From Bradyrhizobium diazoefficiens (lineage in GTDB: Bacteria; Pseudomonadota; Alphaproteobacteria; Rhizobiales; Xanthobacteraceae): 64,000 nucleotides of DNA. The stretch lies in the NCBI RefSeq assembly GCF_018131015.1, contig NZ_JAFCJJ010000012.1, positions 124,001 to 188,000 of the forward strand, read 5' to 3'. The translations under genes were made by a program, and so were the position numbers. This document shows positions 25,793-34,716 of this stretch, piece after piece. The notes under the pieces are model-generated. The model was given only the letters and a program-made list of their open reading frames with translations, searched no databases and was not told where the DNA came from. The first letter of the stretch is position 1, and the number at the start of each line of letters is the position of its first letter.

Positions 25793-27307
25793 ATGGAGCT
25801 CTTTGCCAACCTCGCTCACGGCTTCGTCGTCGCGTTCTCGCCGGTCAACCTGCTGATGTGCCTGATCGGCGCCCTCGTGGGCACGCTGGTCGGCGTGCTG
25901 CCGGGCATCGGCACCATCGCGACCGTCGCGATGCTGTTGCCGATCACCTTCGGCCTGCCGCCGGTCGGCGCGCTGATCATGCTCGCGGGCATCTATTACG
26001 GTGCGCAATATGGCGGCTCGACCACCTCGATCCTGGTCAACATTCCAGGCGAGGCGACGTCGGTCGTCACCGCCATCGACGGCCACCAGATGGCCAAGCA
26101 GGGCCGTGCCGGCCCGGCGCTGGCGATCGCGGCGATCGGCTCGTTCTTCGCCGGCTGCGTCGCGACCGTCCTCATCGCCGTGCTCGGCGCGCCCCTGACC
26201 AAGCTCGCGCTCGCCTTCGGTCCGGCCGAGTATTTCTCGCTGATGGTGCTCGGCCTGATTTTCGCGGTGGTGCTGGCCAAGGGCTCGGTGCTGAAGGCGA
26301 TCGCGATGATCGTGTTCGGACTGCTGCTGTCCATGGTCGGCTCGGACATCGAAACCGGCGCCTCGCGCATGGCCTTCAACATCCCGGAGCTCGCCGACGG
26401 CCTCGGCTTTGCGACGGTGGCGATGGGCGTGTTCGGTTTCGCCGAGATCATCCGCAATCTCGACGCCGGCGCCGAGATGAACCGCGATCTCGTGCAGCAG
26501 AAGATCACCGGCCTGATGCCGACCCGAAAGGATCTGAAGGACTCGACGCCCGCGATCCTGCGCGGCACCGTGCTCGGCTCGATCCTCGGCATCCTGCCGG
26601 GCGGCGGCGCGGTGATCGCGTCGTTTGCGGCCTACACGCTCGAGAAGAAGATCGCGAAGGATCCGAAGCGATTCGGCCGCGGTGCAATCGAGGGCGTGGC
26701 CGCGCCGGAAAGCGCCAACAACGCCGCGGCGCAGACCTCCTTCATCCCGCTGCTCACCCTCGGCATCCCGCCGAACGCGGTGATGGCGCTGATGGTAGGC
26801 GCGATGACGATTCACGGCATCGTGCCGGGTCCGCAGGTGATGCAGAAGCAGCCGGACCTCGTCTGGGGCATGATCGCCTCGATGTGGATCGGCAATCTGA
26901 TGCTGATCATCATCAACCTGCCGCTGGTCGGCATCTGGGTGCGATTGCTGCGCGTGCCCTATCGGCTGATGTTCCCCTCGATCGTGATCTTCTGCGCGAT
27001 CGGCATCTATTCGGTGAACAACGCGCCGGTCGACGTCATCCTCGCCGGCGTCTTCGGCCTCGTCGGCTACTGGCTGATCAAGCATGATTTCGAGCCGGCG
27101 CCGCTGCTGCTCGGCATGGTGCTCGGGCCGCTGATGGAAGAGAACCTGCGCCGCGCGCTGCTGATCTCGCGCGGCGACTGGAGCGTGTTCCTGACGCGTC
27201 CGCTGTCGGCGGTCCTGCTTGCGATCGCAGCGGGTCTGTTGATCCTGACGGTATTGCCCGTGCTGCGTGCCAAGCGCGACGAGGTGTTCACCGAATCGGA
27301 GAATTAA
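25793..27307 (+). CDS. tctA: Tripartite tricarboxylate transporter large permease (TctA)
   Basis: A 504-residue membrane protein, the 12-helix subunit of a TctABC secondary transporter for carboxylic acids. The conserved family motif is visible twice in related form: GVLPGIGTIATVAMLLPITF near residue 35, with YGAQYGGSTTSILVNIPGE after it, and GILPGGGAVIASFAAYTLEK near 267. ATG 25793 has GAGGGTG upstream; the frame opens 4 codons earlier. A strong terminator separates it from the binding-protein gene. Confidence 0.95.
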   Translation: MELFANLAHGFVVAFSPVNLLMCLIGALVGTLVGVLPGIGTIATVAMLLPITFGLPPVGALIMLAGIYYGAQYGGSTTSILVNIPGEATSVVTAIDGHQMAKQGRAGPALAIAAIGSFFAGCVATVLIAVLGAPLTKLALAFGPAEYFSLMVLGLIFAVVLAKGSVLKAIAMIVFGLLLSMVGSDIETGASRMAFNIPELADGLGFATVAMGVFGFAEIIRNLDAGAEMNRDLVQQKITGLMPTRKDLKDSTPAILRGTVLGSILGILPGGGAVIASFAAYTLEKKIAKDPKRFGRGAIEGVAAPESANNAAAQTSFIPLLTLGIPPNAVMALMVGAMTIHGIVPGPQVMQKQPDLVWGMIASMWIGNLMLIIINLPLVGIWVRLLRVPYRLMFPSIVIFCAIGIYSVNNAPVDVILAGVFGLVGYWLIKHDFEPAPLLLGMVLGPLMEENLRRALLISRGDWSVFLTRPLSAVLLAIAAGLLILTVLPVLRAKRDEVFTESEN

Positions 27308-27371
27308 TGCGTCGCGCCCTGCGTCGGCGCGCCGCATTCGGAACGGCTTGACTGAGCGCTTAGTGAATGAG

Positions 27372-27395
27372 AATGCCGGCCAAGTAGCCGGCATT
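27372..27395 (+). terminator. Rho-independent terminator between tctA and tctC
   Basis: Stem AATGCCGGC / GCCGGCATT with a 6-base loop, followed by TTTCTTTT. It lies in the 112-base gap of what is otherwise one transport unit, so it may reduce read-through or separate the two transcripts. Confidence 0.85.
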
Positions 27396-27419
27396 TTTCT
27401 TTTGTCCCAGGGGATCTCG

Positions 27420-28400
27420 ATGACTTCCATTCGCGCGCTTGCGGGCGCATGTGCTGCGGCGCTCGCGTCGTTGTGCGCCTTTGTCGCACCTGCCCAGGCG
27501 CAGACCTATCCGGCGCGCAGCATCACCATGATCGTACCGTTCGCTGCGGGCGGCCCGACCGACGTGATCTCGCGCATCGTCACAGCGCATATGGCGCAGA
27601 CGCTGGGCCAGAGCATCATCATCGAGAACGTCGTCGGTGCCGGCGGCACCACCGCGACCGCACGCGCCGCCCGCGCGGCCAATGACGGCTATACGCTGAT
27701 TACCGGGCACATGGGCACGCACGCCGCCTCCGTACCGCTCTATCCGAAGCTCGCCTACCATCCCGAAAAGGATTTCGAGCCGATCGTGCTGCTCGCCGGC
27801 ACGCCGATCCTGATCCTGGCGCGCAAGGACTTTCCGCCGAAGGATCTCAAGGAATTCGTCAGCTATGTGAAGGCCAATGTCGAGAAGATGAATGCCGCGC
27901 ATGCCGGCATCGGCTCGGTCTCGCACGTGTCCTGCGAGCTCTTGCACTCGATCCTCGACATCAAGCCGGTCAGCGTGCCCTTCAACGGCACGGGTCCTGC
28001 GATGAACGCGCTGGTGGCAGGGCAGGTCGACTACATGTGCGACCAGATCGTCAATGCCGTGCCGCAGATCAATGCCGGCACCATCAAGGCCTATGCGATC
28101 GCAACGCCCGAGCGCAATCCCTCGCTGCCGAACGTGCCGACGACGGCGGAAGCCGGCCTGCCGGCATTCCAGGCCCAGGCCTGGAACGCGATGTTCGCGC
28201 CGAAGGGAACTTCTCCCGCGATTCTCGCGAGCCTCAACGCGGCCGCCGTCAAGGCGCTCGACGACGAGACCGTGCGCAAGCGCCTGCTCGAGCTCGGCAG
28301 CGTCATCCCGGCTCCAAAGGACCGGACGCCGGAGGCGCTCGCCGCCCTCGTGAAGAGCGAGATCGCGAAGTGGACCCCGGTGCTCAAGCCGGCACCGTAA
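27420..28400 (+). CDS. tctC: Tripartite tricarboxylate transporter substrate-binding protein (TctC/Bug)
   Basis: A 326-residue periplasmic binding protein. Signal peptide MTSIRALAGACAAALASLCA up to AQAQ, then the Bug-family start YPARSITMIVPFAAGGPTDV. Further blocks: NAAHAGIGSVSHVSCELLHS, VPFNGTGPAMNALVAGQVDY and LPNVPTTAEAGLPAFQAQAW. It captures a carboxylate in the periplasm and hands it to TctAB encoded just upstream. The start is the ATG with GGGG 8 bases upstream; the earlier open frame crosses the terminator and is not coding. A terminator follows the gene. Confidence 0.93.
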   Translation: MTSIRALAGACAAALASLCAFVAPAQAQTYPARSITMIVPFAAGGPTDVISRIVTAHMAQTLGQSIIIENVVGAGGTTATARAARAANDGYTLITGHMGTHAASVPLYPKLAYHPEKDFEPIVLLAGTPILILARKDFPPKDLKEFVSYVKANVEKMNAAHAGIGSVSHVSCELLHSILDIKPVSVPFNGTGPAMNALVAGQVDYMCDQIVNAVPQINAGTIKAYAIATPERNPSLPNVPTTAEAGLPAFQAQAWNAMFAPKGTSPAILASLNAAAVKALDDETVRKRLLELGSVIPAPKDRTPEALAALVKSEIAKWTPVLKPAP

Positions 28401-28427
28401 AGTCAGCCTTTTCAAGACGATAGGACG

Positions 28428-28451
28428 GGGGTGGAACGCAGGTTCCACCCC
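28428..28451 (+). terminator. Terminator after tctC
   Basis: A perfect 10-base stem GGGGTGGAAC / GTTCCACCCC with a GCAG loop, followed by TTGTCGTTT. It lies 27 bases after the tctC stop. Confidence 0.85.
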
Positions 28452-28574
28452 TTGTCGTTTGCGCCCGGAGTGCTCATTTTTCCGGGTATAATTGGTGCAA
28501 ACAGCGAATCGCCGCTGTTGCAGCGCGGAGGCGGCCGTTAAGTTCGCCGTCCTCCCCCAAAGGCACCATCGCAC

Positions 28575-29369
28575 ATGCACCAGTATCAGGACCTGCTCGA
28601 GCGGATTCTTTCAGACGGCGCCGAGAAGACCGACCGCACCGGTACCGGGACGCTGTCGGTGTTCGGACACCAGATGCGCTTCAACCTGTCCGCCGGCTTC
28701 CCGATGCTGACCACCAAGCGGCTGCCGCTGAAGGCGATTGTGCATGAGCTGCTGTGGTTCCTGAAGGGCGACACCAACATCAAATATCTGCGCGACAACG
28801 GCGTCACCATCTGGGACGAGTGGGCCGACGCCAATGGCGATCTCGGCCCGGTCTACGGCCATCAATGGCGCTCCTGGCCGGCGCCGGACGGCCGCAGCAT
28901 CGACCAGATCGCGGGCGTCGTCGACATGATCAAGCGCAACCCGGACTCGCGCCGCCTGATCGTCTCGGCCTGGAATCCGGCCGAGGTCGACAAGATGGCT
29001 CTGCCGCCCTGCCACTGCCTGTTCCAGTTCTATGTCGCGAACGGCAAGCTGTCGTGCCAGCTCTACCAGCGCTCCGCCGACGTGTTCCTCGGCGTGCCCT
29101 TCAACATCGCCTCCTACGCGCTGCTCACCATGATGGTGGCGCAGGTCACCGGCCTGAAACCCGGCGACTTCGTGCATTCGTTCGGCGACACCCATCTCTA
29201 TTCCAACCATCTGGAGCAGGCGCGCCTGCAGCTCTCGCGCGCGCCGCGGGCACTGCCCGTGATGCGGATCAATCCCGACGTGAAGGACATCTTCTCCTTC
29301 CGCTACGAGGATTTCGAGCTCGTCGGCTACGACCCGCATCCGCATATCAAGGCGGAAGTCGCGGTCTGA
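28575..29369 (+). CDS. thyA: Thymidylate synthase
   Basis: A 264-residue enzyme, exactly the usual ThyA length, that methylates dUMP to dTMP with methylenetetrahydrofolate. The catalytic cysteine is C146 in LPPCHCLFQFYV; RTGTGTLSVFGHQMRF (20-36), ELLWFLKGDTN and the dUMP-binding arginine pair DSRR are present. The start ATG 28575 gives the standard N-terminus MHQYQDLLERIL although no strong ribosome site is seen. It is followed by an acetyltransferase and folA, which regenerates the tetrahydrofolate ThyA oxidises. Confidence 0.97.
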   Translation: MHQYQDLLERILSDGAEKTDRTGTGTLSVFGHQMRFNLSAGFPMLTTKRLPLKAIVHELLWFLKGDTNIKYLRDNGVTIWDEWADANGDLGPVYGHQWRSWPAPDGRSIDQIAGVVDMIKRNPDSRRLIVSAWNPAEVDKMALPPCHCLFQFYVANGKLSCQLYQRSADVFLGVPFNIASYALLTMMVAQVTGLKPGDFVHSFGDTHLYSNHLEQARLQLSRAPRALPVMRINPDVKDIFSFRYEDFELVGYDPHPHIKAEVAV

Positions 29370-29370
29370 C

Positions 29371-29415
29371 GCATGATCCGGAAAAGTGTGGAGCGGTTTT
29401 CCGATAAGATCATGC
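29371..29415. repeat. 45-bp palindromic intergenic element
   Basis: Starts GCATGATCCGGAAAAGTGT and ends CCGATAAGATCATGC, an imperfect inverted repeat. This sequence type is widespread between genes in rhizobia. It begins right after the thyA stop codon and fills nearly the whole gap to the acetyltransferase. Confidence 0.8.
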
Positions 29416-29430
29416 GAGCACTTTAAAGCA

Positions 29431-29916
29431 ATGTCGCTGAACATCCGCCGCGCGCGTCCGGGCGAAGCCGGACTCGTTCTGGATTTCGTCCGCGAGCTCG
29501 CCGACTACGAAAAACTCTCGCACGAGGTCGAGGCGACCGAGGCTGACATCGCCGACGCGCTGTTCGGCGCCGATCCGCGGCTTTTTTGCGCGATTGCCGA
29601 GTGGGACGGGGAGCCGGCCGGCTTTGCGGTGTGGTTCCTGAATTTCTCGACCTTCAGCGGCCGCCACGGCATCTATCTCGAAGACCTCTTCGTCCGGCCG
29701 TCGCATCGCGGCAAAGGTCTCGGCAAGGCGCTGCTGGTCTATCTCGCGAAGGAATGCGTCGCGAACGGCTGGTCGCGCCTGCAATGGTCGGTGCTGGACT
29801 GGAACGCGCCGTCGATCGCGTTCTACAAATCGCTCGGGGCCGTCATGATGGACGAATGGACGCTTTGCCGCGTGACCGGACCCGCGCTGACGCGCCTTGC
29901 TGGGAGCGGATCCTGA
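29431..29916 (+). CDS. GNAT family N-acetyltransferase
   Basis: A 161-residue acetyltransferase. The N-terminus MSLNIRRARPGEAGLVLDFV with the strand AIAEWDGEPAGFAVWFLNFS, then the acetyl-CoA loop VRPSHRGKGLGKALLVYLAK, resembles the polyamine/diamine acetyltransferase-like branch (the family with R-G-x-G-x-G). NAPSIAFYKSLGA is the usual C-terminal block. The start is ATG 29431; upstream lies a repeat element. Its stop TGA overlaps the folA ATG by one base, so folA is coupled to it. Substrate unknown. Confidence 0.9.
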   Translation: MSLNIRRARPGEAGLVLDFVRELADYEKLSHEVEATEADIADALFGADPRLFCAIAEWDGEPAGFAVWFLNFSTFSGRHGIYLEDLFVRPSHRGKGLGKALLVYLAKECVANGWSRLQWSVLDWNAPSIAFYKSLGAVMMDEWTLCRVTGPALTRLAGSGS

Positions 29917-30428
29917 TGGAGATCGTGCTGATCGTCGCGTTTGCCGAGAATGGTGTGATCGGCCGCGACAATACCATTCCTTGGCGCCTGAAAGCGGACC
30001 AGCAGCGCCTTAAGGCGCTGACAATGAACAAGCCCCTCATCATGGGACGGAAGACGTTCGAGTCCCTGCGGCGACCGCTGCCCGGGCGGACCAATATCGT
30101 CGTCACGCGCGATCCGAACTATCGCGCATCGGGTGCGGTCGTCACGACATCCGTCGAAAGCGCCTTCGATATTGCGCGGGGCGACGCGCTGCGACGCTCT
30201 GTCACGGAAATCATCATCTTCGGCGGCGTCGACGTCTATGTGCGTACCTTGCCGATCGTAGATCGGCTCGAGATCACGGAAGTCCATATGAGGGTCGAGG
30301 GCGACACGCGCTTTCCTGCGATCGACACCGCAGTCTGGGACGAGGTGTCGCGTATCCGCCATCCCGCTGGACCCGACGACAGCGCCGATTTCTCCTATGT
30401 GACATATCGTCGGCGGCCGCGCCATTAA
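29916..30428 (+). CDS. folA: Dihydrofolate reductase
   Basis: A 170-residue NADPH-dependent reductase that makes tetrahydrofolate. Recognised by VAFAENGVIGRDNTIPWRLK, LIMGRKTFESLRRPLPGRTN, IVVTRDPNY and the NADPH loop IFGGVDVYVRTL. The catalytic acidic residue lies in WRLKADQQR. The start overlaps the previous stop (TGATGG) and GGGAG lies about 10 bases upstream. The thyA-GNAT-folA order couples dTMP synthesis with folate recycling. Confidence 0.96.
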   Translation: MEIVLIVAFAENGVIGRDNTIPWRLKADQQRLKALTMNKPLIMGRKTFESLRRPLPGRTNIVVTRDPNYRASGAVVTTSVESAFDIARGDALRRSVTEIIIFGGVDVYVRTLPIVDRLEITEVHMRVEGDTRFPAIDTAVWDEVSRIRHPAGPDDSADFSYVTYRRRPRH

Positions 30429-30587
30429 CCGCATTCGCCAATGTTAACATTGACTTTTCCGCCCCCGAGCTTAGCTCGAAAGGCGGCTAAGGCTGCGTTG
30501 TAAGGGACCTAGCTGTCCCCTATAAAGCCGGACCGGACAATGCGGGCCGGGTTAGTTCTAGTCCCGGTCTGCCGAGGAGAGCGTCGA

Positions 30588-31724
30588 ATGCCGTGGAAGA
30601 ATCAGGGCGGTGGCCCGTGGGGCTCGGGTCCGAAGGGACCCTGGGGCACAGGCCCGCAGCCGGTCGGGCCGAGGCCGCCGGATCTGGAAGACCTTCTGCG
30701 GCGCGGCCAGGACCGGCTGCAGCAGATCATGCCGGGCGGCTATTTCTCCGGCCTCGGCATCACCGTCATCCTGCTGTTCATCGTCGCGATCTGGCTGTTC
30801 TCGGGCTTCTTCCGCGTCCAGTCCGAGGAGCTCGGCGTGGTGCTGCGCTTCGGCAAGCATGTCCGCACCGTGCAGCCCGGCCTGAACTACCATCTGCCCT
30901 ATCCGATCGAGACCGTTCTGCTGCCCAAGGCGCTGCGTGTCTCCACCATCTCCATTGGCATGACGCTGATCGACGATCCGGCCCGGCGCGGCCGCTCCAT
31001 CCGTGACGTGCCGGAGGAGAGCCTGATGCTGACCGGCGACGAAAACATCGTCGACGTCGACTTCACCGTGCTCTGGCGCATCAAGCCGGACGGCGTCGGC
31101 GACTTCCTCTTCAACATCCAGAATCCGGAAGGGACCGTGAAGGCGGTCGCCGAGAGCGCGATGCGCGAGGTGATCGGCCGCTCCAACATCCAGCCGATCC
31201 TGACCGGCGCGCGCAATCTCACCGAGCAGGGCGTGCAGGAGCTGATGCAGAAGACGCTCGACGGCTACAACTCCGGCGTCCTCATCACCCAGGTGCAGAT
31301 GCAGAAGGTCGACCCGCCGGCGCAGGTGATCGACGCCTTCCGCGACGTCCAGGCCGCGCAAGCCGATCTGGTGCGCGTGCAGAACGAGGCGGAGACCTAT
31401 GCCAATCAGGTGGTGCCGCAGTCGCGCGGACGCGCGGCACAGATCCTCCAGGCCGCCGAAGGCTACAAGGAGCAGGCGGTCGCCGAGGCCAAGGGCCAGA
31501 GTGCGCGCTTCCTGAAGGTTTATGAAGAGTACAAGAAGGCGCCCGACGTGACGCGTGAACGGATCTATCTGGAGACCATGGAGCGCGTGCTTGGCGGCTC
31601 GGAAAAGCTCGTCTATGACGGCGGCCCCTCGGGCCAGGGCGTGGTGCCCTATCTGCCGCTCGGCGAATTGACGTCCAAGAAGGCCCCTGTCGCCGGCCAG
31701 CAGACCAGCGGAGGCAGCCGATGA
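30588..31724 (+). CDS. hflK: FtsH protease modulator HflK
   Basis: A 378-residue membrane-anchored SPFH/prohibitin protein. A Gly/Pro-rich cytoplasmic N-terminus (MPWKNQGGGPWGSGPKGPWG) is followed by one membrane helix (ITVILLFIVAIWLFSGFF) and the SPFH domain (RVQSEELGVVLRFGKHVRTV). The C-terminal coiled coil includes AEGYKEQAVAEAKGQSARFL. HflK and HflC form a cage around the FtsH protease. GAGGAGA precedes the ATG. The stop overlaps hflC by 4 bases. Confidence 0.96.
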   Translation: MPWKNQGGGPWGSGPKGPWGTGPQPVGPRPPDLEDLLRRGQDRLQQIMPGGYFSGLGITVILLFIVAIWLFSGFFRVQSEELGVVLRFGKHVRTVQPGLNYHLPYPIETVLLPKALRVSTISIGMTLIDDPARRGRSIRDVPEESLMLTGDENIVDVDFTVLWRIKPDGVGDFLFNIQNPEGTVKAVAESAMREVIGRSNIQPILTGARNLTEQGVQELMQKTLDGYNSGVLITQVQMQKVDPPAQVIDAFRDVQAAQADLVRVQNEAETYANQVVPQSRGRAAQILQAAEGYKEQAVAEAKGQSARFLKVYEEYKKAPDVTRERIYLETMERVLGGSEKLVYDGGPSGQGVVPYLPLGELTSKKAPVAGQQTSGGSR

Positions 31725-32614
31725 GGTCTCCGGTTACAGGCATCGTCTCGCTGCTCGGGCTCCTGATCGTCCTGATCGTGGCCTACATGTCCCTGTTCAC
31801 GGTGCAGCAGACCGAGCAGACCATCGTGCTGCGGTTCGGCGAACCGGTCGACGTCGTCACCGACCCCGGCCTGCACTTCAAGGCGCCGTGGAATTCGGTG
31901 ATCAACATCGACAAGCGGATCCTCGATCTCGAGAACCCGTCGCAGGAAGTCATCGCCTTCGACCGCCGTCGTCTCGTCGTCGATGCCTTCGCGCGCTACC
32001 GCATCAAGAATGCGCTGCGCTTCTATCAGAGCGTCGGCTCGATCCAGGCCGCCAACCTTCAGCTCACCACGCTGCTCAACGCCGCGTTGCGGCGCGTGCT
32101 CGGCGAAGTCACGTTCATCACGGTCGTCCGCGACGAGCGCGAGAAGCTGATGCAGCGTATCCGCGAGCAGCTCGACCGCGAGGCCGAGGGCTACGGCATC
32201 CAGGTCGTCGACGTCCGGATCCGGCGCGCCGACCTGCCTGACCAGAACAGCCAGGCTGTCTACGACCGGATGAAGACGGAGCGCCAGCGCGAGGCGGCCG
32301 AGTTCCGCGCGCAGGGCGGCCAGAAGGCGCAGGAGATCCGTTCCAAGGCCGACCGCGAGGCGACCGTCATCATTGCCGACGCCAACTCGCAGGCCGAGCA
32401 GACCCGCGGTGCGGGCGACGCCGAGCGCAACCGTCTGTTCGCCGAAGCCTACAGCAAGGACGCCGATTTCTTCGCCTTCTACCGGTCAATGTCCGCCTAT
32501 GAGAACGGGCTGAAGGCGAACGACACCCGCTTCCTGCTGCGGCCCGACTCCAATTTCTTCAGGTATTTCGGTAACCCGTCCGGCAAGGCGGCTGCCGAGG
32601 CTCCGAAGCCGTAA
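31721..32614 (+). CDS. hflC: FtsH protease modulator HflC
   Basis: A 297-residue partner of HflK. N-terminal membrane helix (IVSLLGLLIVLIVAYMSLFT), then the SPFH domain (VQQTEQTIVLRFGEPVDVV; DPGLHFKAPWNSVINIDKR) and a charged helix that ends the domain (ADREATVIIADANSQAEQTR). Translation starts within the hflK stop (ATGA), indicating coupling. A GC-rich hairpin without a T run follows at 32620-32639, before the DUF2065 gene. Confidence 0.96.
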   Translation: MRSPVTGIVSLLGLLIVLIVAYMSLFTVQQTEQTIVLRFGEPVDVVTDPGLHFKAPWNSVINIDKRILDLENPSQEVIAFDRRRLVVDAFARYRIKNALRFYQSVGSIQAANLQLTTLLNAALRRVLGEVTFITVVRDEREKLMQRIREQLDREAEGYGIQVVDVRIRRADLPDQNSQAVYDRMKTERQREAAEFRAQGGQKAQEIRSKADREATVIIADANSQAEQTRGAGDAERNRLFAEAYSKDADFFAFYRSMSAYENGLKANDTRFLLRPDSNFFRYFGNPSGKAAAEAPKP

Positions 32615-32680
32615 CCCAAGGGCGGCGCTGGCGCCGCCCCTCACCAAGACCAGAACGGCGCAAGGGAAGGTTCCAATCCG

Positions 32681-32887
32681 ATGAGGTCCATCGCGTTCGC
32701 CGACTTCCTCATCGGCTTGGGCATCCTGTTCGTGCTGGAAGGCTTGATGTTTGCGGCCAGCCCGAGCTGGATGCGCAAGGCCATGAAAAGTGCAATTGCG
32801 ACGCCGGACAACGTCCTGCGGGCGGTGGGGATCGGCTCGGCGGTCGCCGGATTGATCCTGATCTGGGTGATGCGGCGGCCGGTTTGA
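32681..32887 (+). CDS. DUF2065 family membrane protein
   Basis: A 68-residue protein with two membrane helices (FADFLIGLGILFVLEGLMFA and AVGIGSAVAGLILIWVM). DUF2065 (YjeT-like) genes are often found beside hflKC, as here, 66 bases after hflC. GGAAGG lies about 11 bases before the ATG. A small accessory of the HflKC/FtsH region is plausible but untested. Confidence 0.88.
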   Translation: MRSIAFADFLIGLGILFVLEGLMFAASPSWMRKAMKSAIATPDNVLRAVGIGSAVAGLILIWVMRRPV

Positions 32888-33068
32888 GGGGCCGCGCCTA
32901 CGCCAAAGTGAAGGCGAAAGGCCGACTTTCGCCGTATTATCCGATTGTCGAGCCCCGTTAAGCACCGCGCTTGCGCCGTCCACCCGTTCGAGCGCAGTCT
33001 TGGGCCGAATCTCGCCGTCGAGCCTTATCGTCGAGTCCCCGGGGCCGCCTCTTTATCTGGAGATCACA

Positions 33069-34583
33069 ATGACCGCTGTCATCATCGCCCCGACCCGCTT
33101 GCGCCCGATCCGCCTGCGACTTGGGTTGGCCGCGCTCGCCGTCGGCGCTCTCGGTGCGTTTGGGTCGCCGGCCCAGGCGCGCGGACCGGAAGGCATCGCC
33201 GACGTCGCCGAGAAGGTCATCGACGCGGTCGTCAACATCTCGACCTCCCAGACCGTCGAGGCCAAGGGCGGCGGCGCCAACACCATGCCTCAACTTCCGC
33301 CCGGCTCGCCGTTCGAGGAGTTCTTCGACGACTTCTTCAAGAACCGCAAGGGTCCCGGCGGCGGCAGCAAGGGCGGCGATAACGGCAGCGGCCCGCCGCG
33401 CAAGACCAACTCGCTCGGAAGCGGTTTCATCATCGACACCTCCGGCATCGCCGTGACCAACAACCACGTCATTGCGGACGCCGACGAAATCAACGTCATC
33501 CTCAACGATGGCACCAAGATCAAGGCGGAGCTCGTCGGCGTTGACAAGAAGACCGACCTGGCCGTGCTGAAATTCAAGCCGACGAAGCCGCTCGTCGCGG
33601 TGAAGTTCGGCGACTCCGACAAGCTGCGGCTCGGCGACTGGGTCGTCGCCATCGGTAACCCCTTCAGCCTCGGCGGCACCGTGACTGCCGGCATCGTCTC
33701 GGCCAAGAACCGCGACATCTCCTCGGGTCCCTATGATAGCTACATCCAGACCGACGCCGCCATCAATCGCGGCAATTCCGGCGGCCCGCTGTTCAACCTC
33801 GAAGGCGACGTCATCGGCGTCAACACGCTGATCATCTCGCCGTCCGGTGGTTCGATCGGCATCGGCTTTGCCGTGCCGTCGAAGACGGTCGCGGGCGTCG
33901 TCGATCAACTCCGCCAGTTCGGCGAGCTGCGTCGCGGCTGGCTGGGCGTGCGCATCCAGAGTGTCACCGACGAGATCGCCGAGAGCCTCAACATCAAGCC
34001 GCCGCGCGGCGCGCTGGTCGCCGGCGTCGACGACAAGGGCCCGGCCAAGCCCGCCGGCATCGAGCCGGGCGACGTCGTCGTCAAGTTCGACGGCAAGGAC
34101 GTCAAGGACCCCAAGGATCTCTCGCGTGTCGTCGCCGATACGGCGGTCGGCAAGGAGGTCGACGTCGTCATCATCCGCAAGGGCGAGGAGCAGACCAAGA
34201 AGGTCACGCTCGGCCGCCTGCAGGATCCCGACAAGGTGCAGGCCGCGGTCAAGACCGACGAGCCCGCGCCCGAGAAGCCGGTCACGCAGAAGGCGCTCGG
34301 CCTCGATCTCGCCGCGCTGAGCAAGGACCTGCGCGCGCGCTACAAGATCAAGGATAGCGTCAAGGGCGTCGTCGTCACCAATGTCGAAGCCAATTCGGAT
34401 GCCGCTGAGAAGCGTCTCTCCGCAGGCGATGTCATCGTCGAGGTGGCGCAGGAAGCCGTCTCCAGCGGCGCCGACATCCAGAAGCGGGTCGACCAGCTCA
34501 AGAAGGACGGCAAGAAGTCGGTGCTGCTGCTGGTCTCCAACGGCGACGGCGAGCTGCGGTTCGTCGCGCTGAGCGTGCAGTAA
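33069..34583 (+). CDS. degP: Periplasmic serine protease, Do/DegP family
   Basis: A 504-residue HtrA-type protease/chaperone. Signal peptide (LRLGLAALAVGALGAFGSPA up to QAR), then a trypsin-like domain with His about 134 (VTNNHVIADAD), Asp in KKTDLAVLKF and Ser about 237 (NRGNSGGPLF). Two PDZ domains follow (LRRGWLGVRIQSVTDEIAES; LGLDLAALSKDLRARYKIKD). Between the signal and the protease part is a Gly-rich insert with the LA-loop. TGGAG precedes ATG 33069. It degrades misfolded envelope proteins, complementing HflKC-FtsH next door. The IS element begins 28 bases after the stop. Confidence 0.95.
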   Translation: MTAVIIAPTRLRPIRLRLGLAALAVGALGAFGSPAQARGPEGIADVAEKVIDAVVNISTSQTVEAKGGGANTMPQLPPGSPFEEFFDDFFKNRKGPGGGSKGGDNGSGPPRKTNSLGSGFIIDTSGIAVTNNHVIADADEINVILNDGTKIKAELVGVDKKTDLAVLKFKPTKPLVAVKFGDSDKLRLGDWVVAIGNPFSLGGTVTAGIVSAKNRDISSGPYDSYIQTDAAINRGNSGGPLFNLEGDVIGVNTLIISPSGGSIGIGFAVPSKTVAGVVDQLRQFGELRRGWLGVRIQSVTDEIAESLNIKPPRGALVAGVDDKGPAKPAGIEPGDVVVKFDGKDVKDPKDLSRVVADTAVGKEVDVVIIRKGEEQTKKVTLGRLQDPDKVQAAVKTDEPAPEKPVTQKALGLDLAALSKDLRARYKIKDSVKGVVVTNVEANSDAAEKRLSAGDVIVEVAQEAVSSGADIQKRVDQLKKDGKKSVLLLVSNGDGELRFVALSVQ

Positions 34584-34610
34584 TCGCGGGTCGTTGGCCC
34601 CACACTCAAC

Positions 34611-34640
34611 TGTCATCACCCGCGAAGTGTTTAGACCGGA
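34611..34640 (+). repeat. Left 30-bp terminal inverted repeat
   Basis: TGTCATCACCCGCGAAG followed by TGTTTAGACCGGA. It matches the right end at 29 of 30 positions. Positions 34611-34627 are probably chromosomal repeat and 34628 onward IS. Confidence 0.85.
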
Positions 34641-34716
34641 CAGATCACTGACAGGTGTTCGGAGACATAGCTGACACATCAAACTGGACTGGATTGGTCG
34701 ATTCGGGAGGCCGTCC

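Noticed and set aside
32620..32639. Terminator after hflC
   Set aside because: The hairpin GGGCGGCG / CGCCGCCC is real but has no T run and DUF2065 follows closely, so termination is doubtful.
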